Shown here: positions 13,101 to 25,100 of the stretch, one piece after another
How the letters are laid out: every line of letters starts with the position of its first letter
Position numbering within the stretch: the stretch's first letter is position 1
Source of the DNA: Miscanthus floridulus
Lineage: Eukaryota; Streptophyta; Magnoliopsida; Poales; Poaceae
Assembly: GCF_019320115.1 (NCBI RefSeq)
Contig: NC_089581.1
Coordinates: 95,678,269 to 95,742,268 of the forward strand
Direction of reading: 5' to 3'
Length of the DNA: 64,000 nucleotides
Program-made: the position numbers and the translations under genes
The notes under the pieces: model-generated
Database searches by the model: none
Seen by the model: only the letters and a program-made list of their open reading frames with translations
Told to the model about the DNA's origin: nothing

Positions 13101-16100
13101 TATTGCACCTGACGATCTCGGTCCGAGATGGAAGAACCTTCACAGAACAACTAGCAAGGTCAAACTCAACAGAACAGTTGTTGTCGATAGTGAATTGGCA
13201 CACTGAGATGAGATTCTTAATAAGTTGTGGCGACACAAGAACATTATTAAGACGTAAAGTAGGGGACAACTCTGTGGAGCCAGTGGCAGTAACAGAAAGC
13301 ATGGAACCATTACCGACAACAATAGATGAAGGAGTAGGATACCGCGGGAATAGAACATGTGAAAGGAAGACTAAGATGTCATATGTGAAGTAGCACCTGT
13401 GTCTAAGTACCACTCGTTGGACGAAGGAGGGGTCAGCGACATCGTGCTGAAGGCGGAGGCAAGGGCCGTCTAGTCCCAAGAAGGGAGGCCGGCCACAGGA
13501 TTGTAGTACCCCGAGCGACCCACTGTCCTGAGCCATCAGAGGCAGTGACGGCAGCAGGCTGCTGATGGGCGACGAGTGCCTGCTGCTATTGGGCCTGCAG
13601 ATGAGGAGGCATCGGGATGGGTGCCAGCGAAGGACGAGGACCCCCTGGCCACATCTGAATGGAACCCATCCATGGATTGTAGACACTGGGCCAAGGGCGA
13701 CCACCGGTGGCAGGCTGCTGGGCGCCAGAGGGAGGGCGATGGCCTCCAGTGCTGTTGTTGCCACCAGGGCCCCCCTTTCCACCGTCGCCGCGCCTGCTGT
13801 GGCGATTGCCGTTGGAGGACTTAGGCCCGCCAGCGCCCCCGGAGCCGTGTTGGACGTGGGTGAGGAAGCGCTGGAGGAGCCTGCTGTTGCGGTGGAGGTA
13901 GCGAGAGCAGTGGCAGGGGACTCCTTGTTCTCCAATGTGAGTTCCTCGAGGATGAGGTCATCACGAGCCTCCAGGAACGTTGGGAAGGGCCAGCTGTGGC
14001 GTAGGAGGGCCCCGACGTGGTTGAAGCGCTCGTTGAGGCCACGGATCACGTTAAGGACGAGGGTGCGGTCGGTGATCACTTCACCAAGAGCCGTGAGGTC
14101 GTCAGCCATCTTCTTCAGTCGGCGGCAGTAGTCGGTGACAGAGAGATCGCCCTGGACGAATTTGCGAAACCACGTCTCAAGGTGGATGGAGCGAGCCTCC
14201 CGGTTGCCGAGGAACTAGGACTCGACGGCGAGCCATGCATGCCGGGCAGTGGAGCCCTGGGCGGAGATGATCTCGGCAAGGTCGTCGATGAGGGTGGCGA
14301 CGATCCAAGACTTGACGATGCAGTCCATCCGAGCCCAGTCAGGGGAGATCGGGGCCGGAGGTTCCTCGTGGACGTGGTCCTGAAGAGAGAACTTGCCGAG
14401 GATGAGCAGGAACTGATCGCGCCAACGGTTGAAGTTGCCGGAGTCGACGTCGAGGACGGTGGTGACGTGGTTCCGGATGTTGTTGACGGCGACGGCCTAG
14501 GCGTGCAGTTGCAGCAGTGCCATGGCCTCATGAAGGAGCATGGCTGAGGCGAGGTCGGGAGGAGACATGGAAGATGTGCTGGAGGAGGCGCCTCCAGGTG
14601 CACCAGCGGCGACGGCGGCTGCGCGCGCCAAGGCTTCGCTGGCAGGGGCAGCAGCCGCGTCGCGATCTTTGACGGCGGCTGCAGCCTCCTCCTCGGCCTA
14701 GGCAGCACGAGCCAGGGCGGCCTAGCGCTCCTTGTCGAGAAGTTGGGAGGCGGCGGCGGCGTCGTTCGCCTTCTCCTTGGCCTGGCGTGCCGCGATCTCT
14801 TCAGCGGTAACATCCCCAGACCTGGGAGAGGGCGGGGGGTGGGAGACATGGCGTTGCACGGCAGAGGCCGGCGCGCAGGGGTGTGCAGCGGAAGGGAAGA
14901 GCTAAACCTAGGCGGCTGATACCATGAGAGCGAATAGGTCTCGGGAAATTGTGATAGATTGATATGGGTATAGGGAGTACATTATATAGGCAAGGATCAG
15001 GAAGGGTTTATATAAACACCCAAGGGTTTATAGAAACATCCAGTCAACGGTGATCCTTACGTAATCAATAATCATCTACCATAATCCCTAGAGGAAGCCC
15101 AGCCAATAGGCTTGGGCGCCAGGCCCATGGCTAGCCCATAGGCGCCTATTCTAGCAGCCCACATGGCCACATTCCATGTGGAGGACATTATATTAACACT
15201 TAAATATGTCTTTGCTTTACAGGTTTCACACATGAGAAACACAAGGTAAAAAGTAGACTAGCATTCTTCATGGGAGATTATGGGAAAATTTACCGAGCAT
15301 GAACAGATCCTAACACGTCCTTGTTAAGATCACCATTAAGGAAGTTCAAAAGAAATAAGGTTGCTAAATCTTAATTCTACCACCCTAGAAGAATTAACAC
15401 ATAATAGTTTATGAAAAGACAATAAAATACATTCTGTGTGGAGATGAAGGTACCAATGGAAAGGTTACTATAGCATTTGTGTGTGTGTTGGGGGGGTTGG
15501 GGGGCGCGGGTGAAGGGGGTGTAAACCTGATTCATATCGATCGTCTGAACTGCATCTCCTCGAGTGAAGATTATAGCATGGTTTTGGTTCTCAGGTTTGC
15601 CTTCGCCAAGCTTCGGGTTCCCAGGCAGTTTAATGCAGTATATTTCCTATTTATGTAACAGGATGGCAAAATAAAGAGCAAGATGTTAAGGCAAAGCAAC
15701 ATCAATAAAATGCATTATGTGTGGCTAGATCACAGCAAATAAAATTATGCTTGCTGTAAAAAATAATAAATAAATCAGTCGCACATAAATTTGAGGTACA
15801 ATATATGCATAGGACTTGATGGGAATGGCAGATTGGCAGTGTCGTAATTGATTTCAAGTAGGCAAGATAAATGCACCGCGACATTGGCAAAAGAATTATT
15901 GATAACTTAAAAAAATAGACTGACTTGATCTTTGCCATGAACATCAGCCTTTACAAGCTTGGAATAATACTCTTTTGTTGTAGCCTTCCCATCCCTTGAT
16001 ATGTTTTCCTCTTCATGTATGAAAGCAACCCGAAGAGCCTCATTTCTACAAATTATATATAAAAAATAGGTTAGTATTGCTCAGTTCAGAAGACAAGGCA

Positions 16101-19100
16101 TTTCACAAGAACTTTGCAGGAAGCAGATCATTCCCACACAAATCAGGTTTTGCGTGTTATAAACAGAACCTTATAGCATCTCCACCAGTCCCACTTTCTC
16201 ACCACCAACGAGAAAAACTTGTTGTTTAGGGGATTTCAGGTGCTCCAGCGGTCCCCCAAGAGGCCAACACCACTCCCAATGAGCGGGGGGGGGGATCTAA
16301 GCCCCTCAAAGATCAACCCGTCATCTATCAAAGAAAGGGGAGACCACCTCTCCCCCAATCCACCGTTTTGTGTGGTGGGTGCTTCACCTGCCGCTTGTCA
16401 GCCAGCAGTGATTGTCCGCTTTGCTCTGCCGCAACCACGAACCCCCTTGGTCCGCCTCGCCACGGCTCTCCTCCACCCCTTCCTCTACACACTGTTGATG
16501 GGCTTGAGCTTTGGCCACCACCAATTGAGCCTGTGCCAGCACGAATGGAACTTGGGCAGCCACGAATCGGGTCTGGTCATCACGAATCGAGGCTGGCCAG
16601 AGATGAATCAAGTTCAGCACCCTCTAATCCAAGGAAGGAGCTGTAGCAGCAGAGGATGAGGGGAGCAGGCCACCACATTGGTAAGGGAAGAGAGGCAGGG
16701 ACGCCGGAGAAGATGGGATGGGGTACAGCCAGAGGAGAGGATGGGGAGGATGGCGCTGCCAGAGGAGATGAGGGGGAGGGGTGAGGCGCCGTCACAAGAG
16801 GAGAGAATGGGCACGGCCCGGTGGAGTAGAAGCGGGTCAGAGAAAAAAGAGAGAACTGCCGAGACAGAATGCATGGGTGAGGAAAAACAAAAGAGGGTTG
16901 ACTCACTAATAAGCAGGCCCCACATGTCATGGAGAGATATTGAGGTGCCTTTTTCTTATTCTGCTGCAGCACAGTACTGCCAAACCCCAAAAAGTTTATT
17001 GTACCTCCACCAATACTACTTTTTTGGGGTTGAGTTTTTCTCCTACTGGAGATGCTCTTAAAGGTGTCAAGCAAAAATCAAGATCAGAAACATGAAAGAC
17101 TCAAGAATTCTGAGACAAGTGACCAAGAAAAGTCATGTATATCATCTAGGAGACAAGAGAACACGATTGGAAACCCCAGAAAATAATTATTTCATATTTA
17201 ATCTGGCATCATCTACCAACCCAAACCCCAGAAAATAATTATTTCATATTTAATCTGGCATCATCTACCAACCCATTCAGCAAACAATGGGGGGGGGGGG
17301 GGGGGGGGGGGGCATACCCAGTGCCGGAGGCTCCCACATGAGTGGGGTCTGGGGAAGGGGAAAACCGAGGCAAGGCTTCCCCCCGCAGAATCAGCGGAGA
17401 GGCTGCTTTGAACCCGCGAAACAATAAAAGGAAGAAAGCGATATAACCTTTGTAGTAGGAGAGCAATATCTGCAGCCTCTTGTTTTTTCATTTGCTTCTG
17501 TTGTCCATATATTTGGCAAGAAACAACATAAGTAAATTTTATATCTGCTTGGGCCCGTGCATCAGGAGATAACTCATAGCCTTGAGTGTCAATATATTCT
17601 GCTGCAGAATTGCCATCTTCAATACCTGATAGAGCAGCAAGGATAAAGATAAACAAGATATGTGCTGATTGCTGAAGTAACAAACATCAAAAACTATATA
17701 CCCACCCCCAAGGTATCTCTTCTCCAGGTAACTTTGTAACATCAAAGCTCTTCTATAGTACATCATACCACGCACTGCCTCAGCAAAATAAATCAAGATA
17801 TATAGCAATCAAATACAGGACAAAACCATGCAGATAACCAAATCAGAATAAAGAATTTAGACCTAGCATGTAATAATGTTTACTTCACACCATTTTTTCT
17901 ACTACTTCAGCATTTACTGTAACCAAAAGAAATGAAAAAAACAAACTGACCTGTCCTGGCCAAAGTTTGGCCACGATAGGATACCCAAAACCGGAGTTCC
18001 AAGGTGTCACTTGGACTATCTTTAAAATCATCTTCTGATGATTCACCATGGCCAATTCGTTCTAAGAAGTTAGCCCACTCATCTGCAAGATAAGAACACG
18101 TTACATGTGAAACAATAGGTTTTTTTTGTCTTTTGTGTGTGTGAAGTTGAAGCTGTTTGCAATGCTCTAATGAAAGCGCTTTACTCTACGGAATTCAGCA
18201 TGAGAAATATTCAAGAAAAAGGGAACAAAATTCATGCACAAGGAACAGAGCGCTTTTCTCTGGAAAGGAGGCGTTCTACCAGACTTCACACATACGCGAG
18301 CAATGGGACGCACAGTTGTGGCAGCCTCAAAGCCAACTAAACAATCAAGCAACACCGAAGTAACCATGCTTCATCAATGTTCTTAAGGCGGTAAGGCAAG
18401 GTGTAGCGACCTACCCCCGTCACAACACCTAGGCATTGATAAGGAGAGATGACCGCCATAGTAGCAACCAGTTGACCAGCAAACTAGCAACAGAAAGGAG
18501 GGTGAAAAGAAAAGAAGGAAGACAATTTGCGCCTTTCCCCATCATCCCTTGTCTATCCATGATGCAGCAGTGCCATCTCTCTCAAGTGCTCCATCCTCTG
18601 TTTGCTCTGCCCGTTGCGCCACCAGGCCACCAATCTCTGCCCCTCACTGTGCTGCACAATCAGATTGGCTACAGAGCTGCCGCCAACTACTTGATCTACC
18701 AGCAGCTGCAGCTGCAGCTGATAGGAGGAAGTTGCCATTCTAGCTGCCAGAGCTGGCAAGGATGGGGAACATGGTAGCTTCAGGCTCTGTTGGTTGCCAA
18801 GGATGTGGAAAATGGTAAATTCAGACCCTGTTGGTTGGTTTCCTCCCACTTCTCTATTATCCCTCCCTCCCTCTCGCTGCTTTTGGCAAGGCATCGAGGA
18901 CGCCTATGTCCAAGTGCCTTGTCCCGTAAGCGATGCCTTAAGAACACTGCCATGCTTATAGTTTACACCCAAAGAGTAGTTTTCAAATATAGCTGGCAAC
19001 ATGTTTCTACATAGAATCAAGTGCTAGTGAACTAGGATGTTATCAACAAGCAAGAGAAAGAAAAAAGATGACGAAAATTAAAAGCAGCCAATTTTTTGCC

Positions 19101-22100
19101 ATTCACTTGGACCTAATTGCTTTTATACTTGTCACCATGCAAGAATAACAAAATGAAGTTAATGTGTTTCCCAACTTCTAGCTAGATCTTGATGTATTCC
19201 TATTAATGAAGACTTGCATAAACCAAAAGTCAGTCAACAACATCATACAAAAGTAATCCACTCATAGAAGTGAATGGTTCACTTCGGGAGAAAGAGGAAA
19301 AATAAGATGCAGAAAGCCCCAACTTCTAGCTAGATCTTGATGTATCCCTATTAATGAAGACTTGCATAAACCAAAAGTCAGTCAACAACATCATACAAAA
19401 GTAATCCACTCATAGAAGTGAATGGTTCACTTCGGGAGAAAGAGGAAAAATAAGATGCAGAAAGCAGCTCTCCTCCCGTGTTCCAGAAAAATATGGTGCA
19501 GAAATATAACTTTGCTTATAGTAGACAAAAAATGTGTTCATGAATAATAAAATTTGCAGATAAAGTGAAAATTAAGTATGTCAACAGTACCAGGGTATAT
19601 TTTCTGAAGGTAGAAAAGTATAGAAATGCCGTCTTCATTCTCAACACAAAGCTCCGACATGCTATAAAGAACAGTTTCACTGTAGTACGGGGTAAAGACA
19701 CTGTTGCACATGAAAATTAGGTGTTAATAGGAACCTATTCCTTTTGATAGAATGAAGATTACACACATTAACTAATAGTACCTAAAAGGGATCATCTCAG
19801 ATACAGGCTTTGCTGTTGGCATGTCCATGAATAGAGAATTAGTGAAAAATTGTAATCTTCTCCGAGCTTCCAGATTTTTTGGTATGTTGGCGGCAGAGTC
19901 CTTGACAGTCAGAAGTAAGTGTAAACGCTTAACCTGTTCTTTCTGCAGGGATAGATAGTGCCACGCTAGTAATAGCACCAAAGCTAAGAAAATTTCAATT
20001 TATATTATAAGACAAGTACCATTTCTGGATCCTTTGGCCAGAAAATCTTAGAGAATAGGCGTCCATCATTTCTGGCTCTTAACAACAGTTGCCACGTGTC
20101 AAACTGTTCCCTGCAAGCAAGAAAGAGGTTATTTGCAACAGAAACTAACTGGAGCTGACAATGTTTTCCAGTACAAAGAAAAAGATTTCTACAGCTAACC
20201 TCAGATTCGATGCAAGAAATTCATGGGTAACAACCTCGTAGAGCTCAAGGAGAGCTTTTGTAACACCAGCTGCACGGCCAGCAGTCTCGTCGCGTATCTA
20301 ATGGAAATTCCGTGTTAAATGAATGGATTTATAATAAATCAATGAAACATAGATGGAATATGAATAATTCAACTAACCTTAGCATGATGACAAAATATAA
20401 ACCACCTTATGCCAAACATGCTAGTAAAGAACTAAAAGACTGGTAATTGATGCCAAGATCCAAAATCCAGAGTAACAATCTTACCAGAAGACCTGTCAAG
20501 CCCGTCAACCTAGACTGGACTAACTGCAACTTCTTCAGATTTATAGTCACTAAAAGTGAACCCTGTGCTATACTATCATTAAGATCTCGGAAAAGCCTTT
20601 CAACCCTGTATATGTATCAGCAGCAAGCATTAGAATTAAGTAGTGACAAAGTTTAGCACAAGCAGTTAGAAGCCTTGGTTTCAGTATCAGATTCATGGTT
20701 TTTCAGTGAGGAAGTATACCAGCGCTGCCCTTCAGCATCGACTAAGGAGTGAAGAATTTTTTCAGTGCTGTAGTAGCATTCCTTGACGGCATAAGCCATG
20801 TATTCATCTTTTGATATTCTATCCCATAGCTCATACTGCGAGTCTTTACAGTCAGAAGCATAGTCATTTGCCAACATGATCTACAGAAGAAGCAACCAAC
20901 AGATTGATAGCATCCAAACCAAAGGTTTCGATATGCAAAAGATTCATTCATCCAAAGAAAACATTGATTTCAACTAGGATATCTCATACCTTGCTAGTCA
21001 ATAGAAACAGTGGCCACTGTACAAGCCTTAAATTTCCACAGTTACTTGGCATCATAAGCAAATCCATTTCCCTGAAAGGAAATTCACACAATACTGAAGC
21101 AAAGAAAGTCACATATAAGATAATACTGTGTAATATATTATTATTTTCTGCCACACCTGTTGCTGATATAGTCCTCTTCACGCAAGCTCTTGATAATTTC
21201 ATTCCAAAATGGGGAAAATATCGAGGCATACATCTTAGTAGTAATTTCTGAATCCTAATGTCGAGTGGTAAAAAAAATCAGTACAGCAACATATCAAAAA
21301 TTTCAAAAAACTATGGTCCGCTAGGCTACTTTTTTGTATAATAAGTAGAGAAGGAAGTCATGAACCACTATAACAGAATAGTCAGAGTCCATTATCAAAG
21401 CCATTAGGGTATTCCCCTAAGGGCTTGTTCGGTTAATCCCCAATCTAAAGGGATTGGAGGGGATTGAAGGGGATTGAGGGGGACTTTGACTTGTAGGCGA
21501 TAAAATCCCCCTCAATCCCCTCGGATTGGGGATTAACCAGACGAGCTCTAAATGATAATAACAAGAAAAGGACATCTAAATTCACAAATCAAGAATGAAC
21601 CATTTAGGGCCTGTTTGGTAGAGCTCCATCTGATTCTGATTTTCTATGGAAGCTGATTCTCTGAGAGAAGTGATTCTATGGCTGAAAGTGATTCTCTTTG
21701 ATTTAGCACAAACTCTCAAAATCACAATGGAGAATCACTTTACAAAATCAGGAGAAGCTACTTTTTTCAGCTCCCGGACTCTTTACTTCATTTCATAGAA
21801 TCACTTCAAAGAATTAGTAGAGAGATGTTTGGCAGAGCAGCACAGAATCAGCTCTGGGAGCTCTACCAAACAGGACCTTAGTGGAACATGAAGCTAGATT
21901 ACCGTGACATGTCAATGAAAAACAAATAACAGGCCAAAAGAATAATAGTAAATTTCTTCAAAGATGTGAATAAGACGAGGCTTCAGAACCAGTTCATTTA
22001 CCTGAGCAATGGGTCTGCTAGATATCCTGCAGCATAAAATAAAAACATTATAAAAACAAGGCACGTAATATAAAAAAAAGCAATTTATACTAAATGACAG

Positions 22101-25100
22101 AATAAACACAAATACACAGACCTCTTATATGCAATTAATCATGAGTCATAAGAATTCAGAATGACAAATATAGAGAATAGGGTTAAGAACCTTGGAGGGG
22201 AAAGGTTTTTAGCAAACGCTTCTGGAAAGCTCTCAAAACGTTTATGAAGCATTTCAATTGACCGAATCTGCATTACATTAGAGAATGTCAGAACAATAAT
22301 CTAGCTTGCACATCAGAAGAAATGTATGCATAGTTGACAAAACTTGGATCCACAAACAGGGCCAGGACATAAAAGAGCAAAATATTACACCTCTCCAAGG
22401 CGATCTCTAGCACCCATAACGCCACCAACAAGTGCTGATAAAAGAGTGTACCAAATGTGGATGTCCATCAGGTATATCTGTAAACACAAATGAAAGGACA
22501 TAATGTATCATTTGCAGTCTCTTTTTTCTTATATCAAAGAAACTTTGAAGTCAAAACAGGAACTTACAGCTAAGACTGGTGCCCATAGGCTCACAATGGT
22601 CAAAGCATTTTTATTCCCTAAAATGAATACATTATCAGGATTATAGTTGCATTTCTTTAATGTGCATAGAAAAACAATGTAACAATAATTTTAGTTGAGA
22701 AAGTAGCAACAATTGAGCTATGATTCTAGTCTAATATTTTTCAGATCTACTAACCCCTTGATACAAGATCATGCCAGGAATACTTCAAATCATGGAGTTG
22801 CACGATAATACTGGTTGGTTCAACTAAAGGCTTAATCTGCAAATGTGTAAGAAAAGGTAGGAGTAAATTTTTTTCATCTTACAAAACATAAAACAAACAT
22901 AAACTCTCTGAAAGTTGTTAGTAGAGCCACCTGGAGAAAATATGCAAAAGTAAATTTGCATGCAAGTATGACGACCCAAAATATCACATATCTGCTTAAG
23001 AAAAAAAAAATTGTCATAACACAGCACAATTGAAAACAATAAGTGAGAACTTAGTCACTATTCAGAGAACTTGTGTCTGGTGAGTATACAAATGACAGCA
23101 TAGCAAGTACTCAAAAATCTACTAGATGGTAACATCTTGGCCAATTGCCAGTAACTGCTAAACGCTGGAAGTAATCACACCAAGCAATTGCCACTAACTG
23201 TTAACGTCAACACGTAAATGAACCCACAAGGGTATGTCAGGCTACTTTAACTCAATTCCTAATTAGTATTTTCGTAGGCTTCACGATGTGACACATGTAC
23301 CAACCCTGAAACAAAGGAAACTACAAGCAGAATTCAGTGTTAAATTTTCACGACTGAACCAGGAGCCCAAATAGCAGTCTCAACATCTAGTTCACATGCA
23401 ATACTCAAGAAACAATTTACAGTTTTCACATAGCAGATAAATATTGGAATCCTGAAGTGAAAATTTGAAAATAAAAAGGTTCTGCTCCAGATGTTAACCT
23501 GGATAATCCATAATAAACAAAGGGTGTCACAATATGTCAAATCATTAAAGGTAAAAGAAAGAACCTGGCATAATCACTAATACTCTCATAAAGTCCCCGC
23601 CCAACATAATATCGCTCCTAAGAACAAATTAGTAAAACATGATCAGTGCATAATTAAATAATCAAAATATATTTCCAAGTTATGTTGAACAATGATATAA
23701 TACCTGGTATATCCACTTGAAAAATTGGAAAAACTGAGACCGATCAGAAAAACTTGAGAGCCTATGACAAGCTGGGATCTTAGCCATCAGTGCAAACATG
23801 ATTCGAACAGCAGCATAACCACCAAGAACAAGACCATAAATTCGGAAATAAGTCGAATCCGAATTCCTTGCATTTTTCTCTTCCAGGACTTTCCTGTTCA
23901 GCATTCATCATTCAAATGAATAGACAGCATTAATGTGCATTGACAGTAAAAGATAGAAAAGCTAAGTGAATACTCACACATAGAGATAGGTTACAAATGT
24001 TGAAACTGCAGTTAACCAAAGGAATCGAATAACTAATCTTGAGATGGCAAAACCTCTTGCTGTCTTATATGCACCAAACATGAGTATCACATCCAAGCAG
24101 CCTACAAAAGAACACAATGACAATAAAATATGGAATATAAAAAGGCCATAAAAATATAAATCGATCACAGTCCAGATTACATTTAGAAATGACAAAGGCA
24201 TCAAGATAAAAGCAAAAATAAGCTATAATAGTAAAATAGAGAACATACATTCAATGAAGTTTAGAACGAAAAAGGCTGGCCCAGCGCTAAGTAGTATTTT
24301 AATGGTGTCAATGTCCATCTTCCCATGGTGAAAGGCAATAATAGCTAAGAGCTGCATCATCAATTGAAAAACACATTTAGCATTATATATTCCTGATATA
24401 TTTATTGATGACAGAACACAATCTCAAACCACTAACCTGGAACATTAATAGCAGAAAAATCCACAAGCGGTGGAAACTGCCGTACAAATGCAGAAAAGTG
24501 CGATGTTCAACAAAATTTGTCTTTCCTGTCTGTAAATAAATAATTAAAAGCAAAGAGAAGGTGAAAATATTGATAATTGTGTTAAACACCGAAGGGATCA
24601 ACAATCACCAAAAAGTGTATTTATTCTTTTTTTTAGTCAAAATGTTCTTACATAACATTAAATGGTAGGGTTGACCAATTTTCAAACCAGGCGTTATACA
24701 TAGCAACAAGATTACTAATAGAAAACTATAATTTACAATTTTGACTATTTGAGTGTTATTATGCGATTAGGTAAATTGGAAGCAATTAAAATAACATAGG
24801 AAATTAGGTCTACAGCCACAAAAACTATTAAGCTAATAAAACACTCAAGGATGGATACTAGCTGACAGAAAAATATAAATCTCAAGAGAAAACATTTCTT
24901 GTACTTATATTTCTCGCATTGTGCCCCTCGCGATCCACATGTAACAAAACTATTACTCCAATACTCCCTCCGTTCCAAATTATAAGTCGTTTTGGTTTTT
25001 CCAAGTACATAGGCTTTTGTTATGCACCTAAATATAAGCTATGTCTAGATACATAGCAAAAACTATATACCTAGAAAAAACAGACTTATAAGTTGAAACA

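Larger units (their letters stand above)
10717..15156 (-). mobile_element. Copia LTR retrotransposon in callose synthase intron 36
   Basis: The element is 4,440 bp, bounded by two 232-bp LTRs (10717-10948 and 14925-15156) that begin TG and end CA. It is flanked by the 5-bp target duplication GCCCA (10712-10716 and 15157-15161). A TGGTATCAG primer-binding site complementary to initiator tRNA-Met lies next to the right-hand (5') LTR at 14915-14923. Order on the minus strand: UBN2-type gag, protease, Pro/Ala-rich linker, RT, RNase H. The integrase core is absent and several frames are broken, so it is non-autonomous. It shares the transcription direction of the host gene. The LTRs differ at about 12 positions by eye (about 5%), which indicates a moderately old insertion. 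Confidence 0.93.
15527..21254 (-). other. Callose synthase exons 24-36 and introns
   Basis: Exons (high-low): 21254-21157, 21071-20990, 20880-20720, 20605-20485, 20297-20200, 20110-20020, 19942-19782, 19700-19591, 18082-17951, 17774-17706, 17625-17448, 16045-15925, 15646-15527. They encode residues about 798-1311, the start of the catalytic cytosolic loop: [139 protein letters not shown] and [17 protein letters not shown]. These motifs define the glucan-synthase family. Intron 31 contains a TIR element and a 148-bp tandem duplication; intron 34 contains a PIF-type element, a 52-bp tandem repeat, a 24-G run and a SINE remnant. Confidence 0.94.

Noticed and set aside
12134..14547. Several plus-strand frames of 90-190 residues across the Copia
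   Set aside because: They are reverse-strand shadows of the GC-rich gag-pol region with no recognisable domain.
14115..14849. A 244-residue minus-strand frame in the intronic Copia
   Set aside because: It is Pro/Ser-rich by composition; the true gag motifs ([15 protein letters not shown] and downstream) lie in another frame of the same segment.
17171..19465. Tandem repeats considered as a CRISPR-like or satellite array
   Set aside because: Only two copies each, without spacers, in plant introns; these are simple duplications.
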